From Planctomycetota bacterium (GTDB lineage: Bacteria; Planctomycetota; Phycisphaerae; Tepidisphaerales; Tepidisphaeraceae): a DNA stretch of 41,425 bases. The notes under the pieces are model-generated. The model did not search any database and was not told where the DNA came from. It worked only from the letters and a program-made list of their open reading frames with translations. Below, one piece after another: positions 7,824 to 15,618 of this stretch (position 1 is its first letter; every line of letters starts with the position of its first letter). The position numbers and the translations under genes are program-made. Location: NCBI GenBank assembly GCA_026693085.1, contig JAPLNB010000130.1, positions 1-41,425 on the forward strand, in the 5' to 3' direction.

Positions 7824-8729
7824 ATGAATGATCTGACACAGGCCGAACGATATCTCACCGAGCAGATCCGCCAAGGCAGCTCCGACGCGTGGCAACAACT
7901 CGTCGACCGCTACCAGGGCCGTCTGCTCGCTTTCGCGCGCTCCCGTGCCGTCAACCGCACCGACGCCGAAGACCTCGTCCAGGAAACCTTCCTCCAGTTC
8001 CTCAAAAGCCTCCCTACCTTCCGCGAAGAGGCCAGCCTCGAAACCTGGCTCTTCATGATCCTCCGCCGGCGAATCGTTGACCTCCTCCGCGGCAAACGTG
8101 TCACCGTCTGCACCCTCCAGGATGGCCGCCCCGACGACGACTCCTCCGGCTCCGGCAGCTCGATGCAGTTCGCCGCCCCCGACCCCACCGCCAGCACCTA
8201 TGCCCGCCGCGATGAACGCCTGGACCACGAGCGTGCCGCCCTCACCCAAGCCCTCGCCGAACTCGTCAACGCCCTCAAGGAATCTCAGGACTTCCGCGAC
8301 CTTAAAATCATCGAAATGCTCTTCTTCGGCCAGCTCCGCAACAAAGACATTGCCCCCCTGGTGCAGCTCGACGAGAAGAACATCGCCCTCATCAAGCACC
8401 GCTGGCTCAAACAACTCCGCCAGCGCGTGGCCGATCGGCTGAAGAACGTCGACCTCTCCGCCATCGAAACCGACGGCGCCGCCGACTCCCTCCTCACCGA
8501 AATCTGGGAAGAACAGCGCCTCAGTTGCCCCAAACGCTCCACGCTAGGAGGGTACCTCCTCAATACCCTCGATCCACCCTGGCACGACTACGTCGACTTC
8601 CACATCAACCAGCTCGGCTGCCGCTTCTGCCGGGCCAACCTCGAGGACCTCAAATCCCAATCTGCCGCCGCTCCCCGGGTCCTCGTTGACCGGATCATGC
8701 AATCCACCGTCGGCTTCTTCCGCAAATAA
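7824..8729 (+). CDS. ECF-type RNA polymerase sigma factor with Cys/His C-terminal extension
   Basis: The protein is 301 residues, about 100 more than a typical ECF sigma factor. Region 2 is clear at about 24-90 (RYQGRLLAFAR, then DAEDLVQETFLQFLKSL and LETWLFMILRRRIVDLLRG). Region 4 lies at about 138-205. A linker rich in Asp, Ser and Gly (100-125) separates them. The extra tail after 215 contains Cys235, His260, Cys266 and Cys269 (FHINQLGCRFC), which resembles a zinc site such as those in anti-sigma domains. It would direct RNA polymerase to specific promoters, with the tail possibly acting as a built-in sensor. It ends the block begun by the coiled-coil and kinase genes, 15 bases after the previous gene. 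Planctomycete ECF factors linked to Ser/Thr kinases are known. Confidence 0.88.
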   Translation: MNDLTQAERYLTEQIRQGSSDAWQQLVDRYQGRLLAFARSRAVNRTDAEDLVQETFLQFLKSLPTFREEASLETWLFMILRRRIVDLLRGKRVTVCTLQDGRPDDDSSGSGSSMQFAAPDPTASTYARRDERLDHERAALTQALAELVNALKESQDFRDLKIIEMLFFGQLRNKDIAPLVQLDEKNIALIKHRWLKQLRQRVADRLKNVDLSAIETDGAADSLLTEIWEEQRLSCPKRSTLGGYLLNTLDPPWHDYVDFHINQLGCRFCRANLEDLKSQSAAAPRVLVDRIMQSTVGFFRK

Positions 8730-8788
8730 CCCGCCCCGCCACAAACGGCAGATAACAACCAAGGAGCAGGGGGCGAGGGGAGGGCGTG

Positions 8789-9694
8789 TCAGGATTTGAG
8801 GGATTCGAGTTTGAAGAGGGTGATTTCGGGGCGGCACCAGTCTAATACTCTTTGGCCGTAGGAGAGGCCGCGGTTGACGTAGAGGTGGCGGTCGTTGATG
8901 GAGTAGTAGCCGTGGGTGAAGTGGCGGTAGCGATGGGGGTAGAGGGCGCGGCCGAGGCGAGAGGTGGCGACTTGTCGGCCGTGGGTGTGTCCTGAGAGCA
9001 TCCATTGCCAGGGGTATTTCATGAGGGGGACGCAGTTGGCGGGATTGTGGTTGAGGCAGATGATGGGGTGGTGGGAGTTGGCGTGGGCGAAGGCTTTGTC
9101 GGGGTCGATGTGTCCGGACCATTCGTCATCGAGGCCGACGAGGGTGAGGGGGTGAGCGGTGGGTGAGGAGCGGAGGGTGTAGGATTCGTTTCGGAGAACG
9201 ATGAGGCCGCGGTCTTGGAGGCATTTTTCGAGGTAGTCGGCGCGGTGGGCGCCTTCGGAGGAGACGTGGCGGCCATAGAAGCTGTAATCGTGGTTACCGA
9301 AGGTGCAGATGACGCCTTTGGAGGCGTGGAGGTGCGAGAGGATGTTGGCGATGCGGTGGGCGTAGCAGTAGCCGCCGGTGATCAGGTCGCCGGTGATGGC
9401 GACGAGGTCAGGCTCCATGTCGTTGATCCAGTGGATGAACTGGTGGAGGTAACGGGACCAGACGACGGGGCTGTAGTGGAGGTCGGAGATTTGGATGAGC
9501 TTGAGGCCGTCGAGGGAGGGGTCGAGGTGTGGGAGGGGCATTTGACGGCGGTGGATTTCGACCCAGCGGCGGTTGAGGGGGAGTGCGTGGATGCCGGTGA
9601 GGCCGACGCGGGACATGGTGGTCCAGATGGCGCGTCGCCAGCGGTGCTGTCGGCGCCAGACGGGATGTTTGAGGTAATCGTAGAGAAAGTACAT
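8789..9694 (-). CDS. metallophosphoesterase (YaeI/calcineurin-like)
   Basis: The 301-residue protein carries the full metal-binding set of calcineurin-like phosphoesterases: ISDLHYS, ITGDLITGG, FGNHDYSFYG and LSGHTHGRQV. It resembles the YaeI/YkuE group, some of which act on lipid or nucleotide phosphates at the membrane. The N-terminus is basic with aromatic residues (YFLYDYLKHPVWRRQHRWRR) and no obvious signal peptide. I chose ATG 9694. The frame is open further up to ATG 9835, which overlaps the stop of the methyltransferase by four bases, but the extra 47 residues look non-coding and contain a hairpin. Substrate unknown. Confidence 0.85.
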   Translation of the reverse strand: MYFLYDYLKHPVWRRQHRWRRAIWTTMSRVGLTGIHALPLNRRWVEIHRRQMPLPHLDPSLDGLKLIQISDLHYSPVVWSRYLHQFIHWINDMEPDLVAITGDLITGGYCYAHRIANILSHLHASKGVICTFGNHDYSFYGRHVSSEGAHRADYLEKCLQDRGLIVLRNESYTLRSSPTAHPLTLVGLDDEWSGHIDPDKAFAHANSHHPIICLNHNPANCVPLMKYPWQWMLSGHTHGRQVATSRLGRALYPHRYRHFTHGYYSINDRHLYVNRGLSYGQRVLDWCRPEITLFKLESLKS

Positions 9695-9752
9695 CGGGTT
9701 GAATGGACAGTTGAAGAGACAACGGTTGTAGAGGTCGGCCGGTTTTCCAGGG

Positions 9753-9769
9753 GCCGCCCTCCAGGCGGC
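9753..9769. repeat. palindromic hairpin between two minus-strand genes
   Basis: GCCGCC (9753-9758), five-base loop, GGCGGC (9764-9769). It sits in the 137-base gap between the methyltransferase stop and the preferred phosphoesterase start. No T-run follows on the minus strand, so it is not a standard terminator. It shares a CCGCCTGG core with the palindrome at 39147-39165. Confidence 0.5.
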
Positions 9770-9831
9770 TCGTTTGAGCACCGTGGGTCGAATATATACC
9801 AAAGGGGCGGAGGATTGTAGGGGGGGAGGGT

Positions 9832-10383
9832 TCATGCGGACTGCAAATGGGCGAGGTACTCGGTGTTTCCCTTTGCGCCTTTGATGGGGCTGGGGATGAT
9901 TTGCAGGAGCTTGAAGCCGGCGGCGGCGATGTCGGATTTGACGGCTTCGAGGACTGGGGCGAGGTTTTCGGGTTGGAGGATGCCTTTTCTGAGCATGGGG
10001 GCGGCGGCTTCGTAGTGGGGCTTGATGAGGGAGATGACTGTGCCGGTTTGGGCGAGCATGCGTTTGGCGGGGGGGAGGATGTGGCGTTGGCGGGTCCAGG
10101 CGACGTCGATGGTTACGAGGCCGACGGTTTCGGGGAGGACGGCGTGCATGGCGTTGGTTCGTTCCATGGGGACGACTCGGGGGTCGTTGCGGAGTTTCCA
10201 GTCGAGGGCTCCGTAGCCGGTGTCGATGGCGTAGACTTTGGTTGCGCCGCGGCGGAGGAGGCAATCGACGAAGCCGCCCGCATTGGACCCGAGGTCGGCG
10301 CAGACGAGGCCGGCGACGTCAACGGCGAAGGATGTGAGACCAAAGTTGAGCTTGACTCCGGCTCGGGAAACGAACTCGCTCAT
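9832..10383 (-). CDS. TlyA-like RNA methyltransferase lacking the S4 domain
   Basis: The 183-residue product matches the methyltransferase half of TlyA/hemolysin family proteins: a start like YVSRGGxKL (here FVSRAGVKL), SAM-binding region CADLGSNAGGFVDCLLRRGA, then YAIDTGYGALDWKLRNDPRV and MERTNAM. Family members methylate rRNA 2'-O-ribose. Usual TlyA proteins are about 240-270 residues and begin with an S4 RNA-binding domain; here the protein starts directly at the methyltransferase fold. The region upstream of ATG 10383 shows no S4-like sequence. It probably still binds SAM, but RNA targeting may differ. The next gene downstream is the phosphoesterase. Confidence 0.85.
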   Translation of the reverse strand: MSEFVSRAGVKLNFGLTSFAVDVAGLVCADLGSNAGGFVDCLLRRGATKVYAIDTGYGALDWKLRNDPRVVPMERTNAMHAVLPETVGLVTIDVAWTRQRHILPPAKRMLAQTGTVISLIKPHYEAAAPMLRKGILQPENLAPVLEAVKSDIAAAGFKLLQIIPSPIKGAKGNTEYLAHLQSA

Positions 10384-10408
10384 GCGGGTATTGTAGAGGA
10401 ATGGGGGT

Positions 10409-10711
10409 CTAATTGCGTCCCTGGTTCTGTTCGCGGGGTTTGCCGAGGGGGTTGGCCAGGAACCGGATTTGGCAGGGTCGGCAGAGGCGGTACTCGAATT
10501 GCTTGTAGACCTGGTCCTGCAAGTCGTCTTCTGAGAGGGTCTTCATCTGGTCGATCAGTTCGGCGAGGGCTTTTTGGAAATCGAGGTTATCGACGTCTTC
10601 GGCAGTGAGGTTGGGCATTTTGGGGTCGGCGAAGACCTCGATCCGGACGACGTAATGAGCGTGCGGGGGGATGGTCCGGCCGCAAAGATCGCAGAGAACG
10701 CTGTTGGCCAT
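10409..10711 (-). CDS. small zinc-ribbon-like protein, 100 aa
   Basis: The protein starts MANSVLCDLCGRTIPPHAHYVV and has a second pair CRPC near residues 77-80. Together CxxC...CxxC can hold one zinc. The middle is acidic and helical (DFQKALAELIDQMKTLSEDD). No enzymatic motif is visible. It lies upstream of the methyltransferase on the same strand with a 25-base gap, so the three minus-strand genes may form one unit. No clear ribosome site was seen. I recognise it only as a conserved-looking hypothetical protein. Confidence 0.75.
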   Translation of the reverse strand: MANSVLCDLCGRTIPPHAHYVVRIEVFADPKMPNLTAEDVDNLDFQKALAELIDQMKTLSEDDLQDQVYKQFEYRLCRPCQIRFLANPLGKPREQNQGRN

Positions 10712-10794
10712 AGGGTGGGTATTCTAGCAAAGGCGTGGTTTTATATCCCACGGGCGGGCTGGAGGGAGGTAGAATTTGAGGTAAAGGAGGCAAG

Positions 10795-12342
10795 ATGCCG
10801 CTGTTCAGTTCGCAGATTGCGCGACAGGAAGACGGACAGGTGACGGTGCGCGCGGAGCCGTTGCGGGTGAAGTGGTCATTTGATGATCTTGTGAGCGCTG
10901 ATGGGCATGGGGTGCGATGCGTGTTTTCGTGCAGTGTTCGAGCGTTGCCGGAGGCGGCTGAGCGGCGGATGCTGGCGGAGGTATTTCTGACGCAGTCGCC
11001 GGTCCTGACAACAGAGCGGCTGACGCGGCACTTTGAGGCAGGGTTACGGACGGCCGCGGCAGGGGCGTGCCAGAAGCAGTCCGCGGGCCAGTGGGTTGAT
11101 TGTGATCGCAAGGAGCTTGTTGAGGCGTTGAAGTCGGCGGCGAATCGGATGGCGTTCTCGTCGGGGATTGAGCTGCTTCCGCCCTTTGATGTGGAGATTG
11201 AAAGCCCTACCCTCGAACGACAGCGGCTCGAGCAGATGCACCGGGCGCTTGCGGAGGAGCGAACGGCGGGGCAGGTGGAGCATGTTCAGCGGTCGGCGGA
11301 GTTGCTGAAGCAGTTTGAGTCGATTCGGCAATCGGGTTCGCAGCTTAGTCCGGGGCAGATTCTGCAGCAGATGAGTCCGGCGGACCCGGGGATGCTGCTT
11401 CAGACTTTGTTGCTGGCGTCGGCGAAGGAAAAGGGGACGGAGGCGGTGTGGGTTGTGGCCGGGCCGAGCCTGCTTCGGGTTGATCCGCGGGCGGAGGCGG
11501 TCAAGGCAGAAGTGATTGGTTTGCCTGGGGGGCTTGGGGCGTTGCGCAGCGTGCAGGTGTGGACAGGTGGGTTGCTGCTGGGCGGGCGGTCGGGGGTGAT
11601 GGTGGTGAATCCGAGCAGTCCTGGGGAGTCGAGGGCGTATGTTGATCCCGCGGTGACTTGGCAACTTGGTTTCAGCCGGGCGGTGGTGTGGCACGATGAG
11701 ATTTGGGCGTGTCATAGCGAAGCGGGGATTGTCGCGTGGAAGCTGGATGAGCCGCGGGAGCCGTTGTGTGCACTGCGGCCGGTGGATCTTGGGGATGCGG
11801 CGGCGCGGAACCTGCAGGTGCTGGATGAATCGCGACTGGTGTTCAGTTCCGGGCAGAGGCTGATGTTGCTGTTGCGGAAGAATGCAGAGGAGACGCCGCC
11901 GGTGGTGTTGCGGCCGATCGAGCCTGGGGCGGGTGCGGAGATTATTGCGGTTCTGCCGGATCAGGCGGATGTCACGGTGGTTTTGAAGGATGGGCGGTGC
12001 CAATTGCGGCAGGGGGAGTCATTGGCTGTGGTGCGGGAGCAGCGGGCGAGCGGGGCAGTATCGGCGGCGGCGCTGCTGCCGTGGCTGGGAAGCACGCGAG
12101 TTCTGTTGGCGACGGAAGACGGGCCGATCCTGTGCGTGGGGTGGGATGATGAGCTGGTGACGCAATATCAGAGTCCGTATCGGGGCAGCCGGGCGCTGGC
12201 AGCGTCTCGTGACGTGATTGCGGCGCTGTCAGCGGATCGGCAGCGTGTTATTCTGTGGCGGACGTGGAATGGCCGGCAGCCGTTCGCGGATCTGTTCATA
12301 CCGTCGCTGGCACGCCACCGAGCGGCGGACCTGGATGTTTAG
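10795..12342 (+). CDS. SPFH-like domain fused to a beta-propeller-like domain
   Basis: A strong AAAGGAGG precedes ATG 10795. Residues about 1-190 look like an SPFH/band-7 domain: an alternating beta region (GVRCVFSCSVRAL) then PFDVEIESPTLERQRLEQM and a charged helical stretch, as in stomatin-like proteins. Residues about 215-515 are a series of short beta repeats with Gly, Trp and small residues (VWVVAGPSLLRVDP, VQVWTGGLLLGG, VVWHDEIWACHSE), suggesting a WD40-like or PQQ-like propeller. No membrane segment or signal peptide is visible, so it is likely cytoplasmic or peripheral. Domain calls are from pattern only. It is a single gene, divergent from the zinc-ribbon gene. Confidence 0.65.
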   Translation: MPLFSSQIARQEDGQVTVRAEPLRVKWSFDDLVSADGHGVRCVFSCSVRALPEAAERRMLAEVFLTQSPVLTTERLTRHFEAGLRTAAAGACQKQSAGQWVDCDRKELVEALKSAANRMAFSSGIELLPPFDVEIESPTLERQRLEQMHRALAEERTAGQVEHVQRSAELLKQFESIRQSGSQLSPGQILQQMSPADPGMLLQTLLLASAKEKGTEAVWVVAGPSLLRVDPRAEAVKAEVIGLPGGLGALRSVQVWTGGLLLGGRSGVMVVNPSSPGESRAYVDPAVTWQLGFSRAVVWHDEIWACHSEAGIVAWKLDEPREPLCALRPVDLGDAAARNLQVLDESRLVFSSGQRLMLLLRKNAEETPPVVLRPIEPGAGAEIIAVLPDQADVTVVLKDGRCQLRQGESLAVVREQRASGAVSAAALLPWLGSTRVLLATEDGPILCVGWDDELVTQYQSPYRGSRALAASRDVIAALSADRQRVILWRTWNGRQPFADLFIPSLARHRAADLDV

Positions 12343-12405
12343 GCCGGAGTATTCACGAGGGAAATCACGAAGAACAGGAAAGGGAGTGGTGGGTCAGATG
12401 GGGGG

Positions 12406-13455
12406 CTATTTCATTTCTTTGACCTCGATTGCGGCGGAGTTCTCGAGGGTGGCGGGGAGGTGCTTTCCGAGGAAGTCTCTGATTTCCTGAATGCCGCTGG
12501 GGCGGAAGCACTGAGTGGGGATGGCAGAGTTGTCGAACATGAGCACGGGACAGGAGGCGAGGCCAGCGGAGCGTCGTTGGATGTCGAGATCCTCGGCGTC
12601 AACGCGATAGGCGATTTCGAAGGTCCATTTGCAGATGGGGCGGAGCCACTGAAGCCAGGGCTGAGGGGGGCTGATGCGATCGGAGATCATCTGATCGACA
12701 TGAACGACGGCATGGTCGAGGATGAGGGCGGCGACTTTTGGATCGTGTTCTGCGGCCAGGAGAGCGGCGTTGGCGCCGGTGCCCATGCCGAGGACTGCGA
12801 TGCGATTGGCATCGACGCCGGGGCGTCGGCGAAGGACGTCGATGGCGCCCTGGACATCGGCGTGCTCGCGGAGTCCGAATGTGCAACCGGCGGCGGTCAT
12901 TCCGCCGCTGCCGCGGAGGCTGATGACGAAGACGATGTAACCTGCGTCGTGGAGGGGCTGGACGAGGGGGAGCATTTGTATGCGGTTGGTGCCGTAATCG
13001 TGGACGAGGATGACGGCGGGGCTTTTGATTTGGAGGGCCTGCTCCTTTTTCTGGAGGACGATCTTGGCGTCCAGGAGTGGGACGAGCCAACCGTCCAGAC
13101 ATAAGCCGTCTTCGCTGACGAAGCTGATCGGATCGTAATAGGTGCCTTGCGAGAGGGGGTCGAGCATGGATGTGATGCGAGGGGGATGGGTTCCGAGGTA
13201 GACGAGTGCGATGACGACGCAGGCGAGGACAACGGGGATGAAAAGGAGGCGGTAGAGGAGGCCGCGAAAGATACGTGCGAGCGGGGAAGCATCTTCGATC
13301 TGGAGTTGGCGTGCGGATCGCCAGAAGCAGACGTCGGCGAGCATGATTCGGCTGATGAGACCGATGGGCGAGAAGAGATGCCTGTGGCGTTTTGCCGGCG
13401 AAGCAGGCTCGGCGTCGGCCTCAAGGAACATGGGATTCATGACAGGGCGCTGCAT
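12406..13455 (-). CDS. alpha/beta-hydrolase fold membrane protein lacking the usual serine
   Basis: ATG 13455 follows GAGG at a good distance; the frame continues upstream to 13491 without a ribosome site. The 349-residue protein has one membrane segment at about 67-88 (LLYRLLFIPVVLACVVIALVYLG) and an alpha/beta-hydrolase core of the dienelactone hydrolase type: VILVHDYGTNR (149-159), SLRGSGG (179-185) and DANRIAVLGMGTGANAALLA. The nucleophile elbow, normally GxSxG, reads GMGTG (223-227), so the catalytic serine is absent. A clear C-terminal catalytic histidine is also not evident. It may be a non-enzymatic relative, or use Thr226. Orientation is convergent with the SPFH-like gene. Confidence 0.75.
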   Translation of the reverse strand: MQRPVMNPMFLEADAEPASPAKRHRHLFSPIGLISRIMLADVCFWRSARQLQIEDASPLARIFRGLLYRLLFIPVVLACVVIALVYLGTHPPRITSMLDPLSQGTYYDPISFVSEDGLCLDGWLVPLLDAKIVLQKKEQALQIKSPAVILVHDYGTNRIQMLPLVQPLHDAGYIVFVISLRGSGGMTAAGCTFGLREHADVQGAIDVLRRRPGVDANRIAVLGMGTGANAALLAAEHDPKVAALILDHAVVHVDQMISDRISPPQPWLQWLRPICKWTFEIAYRVDAEDLDIQRRSAGLASCPVLMFDNSAIPTQCFRPSGIQEIRDFLGKHLPATLENSAAIEVKEMK

Positions 13456-13578
13456 AGACCCTCGCAGTGGAACGGGAACCAGCATCTGCAATGGCGACGC
13501 TCACCTCAATGGCTCATCGGCTTGACCGGGGTGGTGCTGAAGCGTAATCTATGTGGTGGTTTTGGGACCGACGCTTAT

Positions 13579-13595
13579 GGCCGGGATTACCGGCC
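13579..13595. repeat. inverted repeat in a divergent intergenic region
   Basis: GGCCGG (13579-13584), GATTA, CCGGCC (13590-13595), between the divergent hydrolase and SPOR-like genes. It could be a protein-binding palindrome or simply one of the scattered short palindromes of this genome. No function can be assigned. Confidence 0.35.
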
Positions 13596-13678
13596 GTCTT
13601 TCGGAGCACGGGCAAGCGGGATGACGTGGAACGTTGTCCGATAACGCCTGGGGCAGCAGGCGAGAAATGAGGTCAAGG

Positions 13679-14539
13679 ATGGCCGGGTTAAAGCAATCCA
13701 CCGCACTTTTTGAAGTGATTTCGAGGCGCAGGTCCGCGAATGGGCGAGGGCGAGTGGGGCTGATGCACTGGTTGACGCAATGGTTTGGACGGCGGTCCGG
13801 GGGTGGTTTGGCGGGGGTATCGCAGCCGGCGGGGGCGATCGCGTCGTCGGTGGGGGCAGAGACGGTGGCGGCGGGGGAGATGAAAGGGGCCGGGGCGGCC
13901 GGTTATGGTACCGACAGAGGGCGGATTGGGCGGGTGGATATCGACAGCGATCGGTACGAGATTACGCTGCGGCTGAGTTATACATCGGCGATTATCTGTG
14001 GGTTCGCGATTGTGACGCTGGTTGGGGCGGCGTTCATTGCGGGGCGGAAGATGGTGATGGGGCCGAGGCCGGCGTTTGCGGCGAACACGACGCCACAGCT
14101 TCGGATGCAGCCACCATCGCCGGAGGTGTTGAAGTTAGAGAGGAAGTTGGTGGAGGTGGCGCCGGTTGAGGCGGATGGGGATGCGGCCAAGGGGCAGGGG
14201 GCCACTGAGGCGAAAGGAGGAGGGACAGGGACGCGGGATCGCAGCCGGACCAAAGGTCTGAATTATGTGATCATCCAGAGTTATCCGGATGAGAAGATGG
14301 CTGGGGATGCGGTGAAGGTTTTGGCGGAGAACGGGATCGACTGCACGATCGAGAAAGGCGTGCCCGGGTGGGCGAGATGGTATGTGGTGATGGGGCTGGA
14401 AGGGTTTGATCGGCTTTCGAGCAATCCGCGATACGAGGCGTACACCCGCAAGGTCCGGGAGATCAGCGATAAGTATGCGAAGAAGAGCAGCTTTAAGGCG
14501 TTTGCGCCGACGGCGTATTTGTGGGGGAAGGCAGGGTGA
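13679..14539 (+). CDS. single-pass membrane protein with SPOR-like C-terminal domain
   Basis: The frame is open from a TTG at 13634; ATG 13679, with GAGGT just upstream, is the preferred start (286 residues), and ATG 13763 is a second choice. A basic, Gly-rich N-terminus is followed by one membrane segment at about 103-122 (SAIICGFAIVTLVGAAFIAG). After a Gly/Lys linker the last 90 residues (LNYVIIQSYPDEKMAGDAVK, then IEKGVPGWARWYVVMGLEGF) resemble a SPOR domain, with the beta-alpha-beta layout that binds denuded peptidoglycan glycans. The domain would lie outside the cytoplasm and may localise to the division site. It is monocistronic here. Confidence 0.65.
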   Translation: MAGLKQSTALFEVISRRRSANGRGRVGLMHWLTQWFGRRSGGGLAGVSQPAGAIASSVGAETVAAGEMKGAGAAGYGTDRGRIGRVDIDSDRYEITLRLSYTSAIICGFAIVTLVGAAFIAGRKMVMGPRPAFAANTTPQLRMQPPSPEVLKLERKLVEVAPVEADGDAAKGQGATEAKGGGTGTRDRSRTKGLNYVIIQSYPDEKMAGDAVKVLAENGIDCTIEKGVPGWARWYVVMGLEGFDRLSSNPRYEAYTRKVREISDKYAKKSSFKAFAPTAYLWGKAG

Positions 14540-14556
14540 GGGAGAGGGGCCAGGGG

Positions 14557-15606
14557 TTACTGGTCCCAACTGAAACCGGGGCCGGTGGGGACTATGGCGC
14601 AACCGTCGATGACCTTGAGGGGGGAATTGGGACCGAGCAGGCCCGTTTCGAGGTAAATGGCGTTGGGGAGGCAAGCCATGATGTTGAGTTGGACGGGTCC
14701 GCCGCCGTGGGAGGCATAGGGTCGGCGGAAGGCGTCGGCGAGAAAGCCGATTTCCAGCAGTGCCGTGGGTCCGCCGGCGCGGCGGAGGTCGGGCTGTACG
14801 ATGTCGAGGGCGTCGTGCTTGAGAAAGCGGGCGAAATCGGTCCGGGTATAGAGGTTCTCGCCCGTGGCGATCGGGATGTCGAGCGCATGGGTGAGTTCGG
14901 CGTAGCCGTCGATGTCGTCGGCGGGGATGGGTTCTTCCCACCAGTAACAGGCGAGGTCCTGGAAGGTGCGCCCGCGACGGATGGCTTCGGCGGTGGTGAG
15001 CGACTGGTTGGCATCGACCATGAGGCGGATGTCCGGGCCGACCGCATCGCGGACGGTTTTGACGCGGCGGATGTCTTCGGCCAGGGTGGGGTAGCCGACT
15101 TTGATTTTGACGGCGCGGAAGCCTTGTTGGACCGCCTTGTCGCAGATTCTGCGCACTTCGGAGTCATCATAGTTAAGCCACCCGACCATGGCGTAGGCGG
15201 GGATGCGGTCGCGAGCGCCGCCCCAGAGCTGCCAGCAGGGGGCTTTTCGGACTTTTCCGAGGCAGTCCCAGAGCGCGGTATCGATGGCGGCGATGGCCAT
15301 CATGGTCAGGCCTGAGGAGCCGTGGTATTCGGTTTCACGGAGCAAGGCGAGGTGGGTTTGGCGGATCATGCCCAGGTCGGAGCCGATGACGAGGGGCTTG
15401 AGTTCGTGTTCGATGATGGCGGCGAGGGCATCGGGAGCACCAGCGATGCGACCGAAAGATACATCTCCGATGCCGGCGATTTCGTCGTCGGCGTGGAGGG
15501 TGACGGTCACGGACCCGGAGCCGGGGAGTGCCTGGAGTGCGTCGCGGATGGGGTTTGTGGCGGGTTTGGATCGGCGGACGACGGTTTCCAGGCGGGTGAT
15601 TTTCAT
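14557..15606 (-). CDS. mandelate racemase/muconate lactonizing-type enolase superfamily enzyme
   Basis: The 349-residue protein (start MKITRLE at 15606; MIGR at 15618 is an alternative) has the full enolase-superfamily active site: VKIKVG with the KxK pair at about 167-169, Asp in MVDANQ (about 198), Glu in WWEEPIP (about 224), Glu in TGENLY (about 250), and His in SHGGGP (about 300). This pattern fits the mandelate racemase subgroup, members of which dehydrate or epimerise sugar acids by taking a proton next to a carboxylate. A magnesium ion would be bound by the Asp/Glu/Glu set. The substrate is not predictable from sequence. It is convergent with the SPOR-like gene, with a 17-base gap. Confidence 0.9.
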   Translation of the reverse strand: MKITRLETVVRRSKPATNPIRDALQALPGSGSVTVTLHADDEIAGIGDVSFGRIAGAPDALAAIIEHELKPLVIGSDLGMIRQTHLALLRETEYHGSSGLTMMAIAAIDTALWDCLGKVRKAPCWQLWGGARDRIPAYAMVGWLNYDDSEVRRICDKAVQQGFRAVKIKVGYPTLAEDIRRVKTVRDAVGPDIRLMVDANQSLTTAEAIRRGRTFQDLACYWWEEPIPADDIDGYAELTHALDIPIATGENLYTRTDFARFLKHDALDIVQPDLRRAGGPTALLEIGFLADAFRRPYASHGGGPVQLNIMACLPNAIYLETGLLGPNSPLKVIDGCAIVPTGPGFSWDQ

Positions 15607-15618
15607 GCGGCCTATCAT

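Noticed and set aside
8730-8788. Replication origin at the composition switch
   Set aside because: No DnaA-box cluster, AT-rich stretch, dnaA or dnaN is seen here. The skew change is reported, but an origin cannot be claimed.
9753-9769. Intrinsic terminator for the methyltransferase gene
   Set aside because: The hairpin is not followed by a T-run on the minus strand and has only six base pairs.
9836-10264. Upstream extension of the phosphoesterase frame to 10264
   Set aside because: The added residues are Pro/Arg/His-rich and lie out of frame within the methyltransferase gene, so they are a shadow of it.
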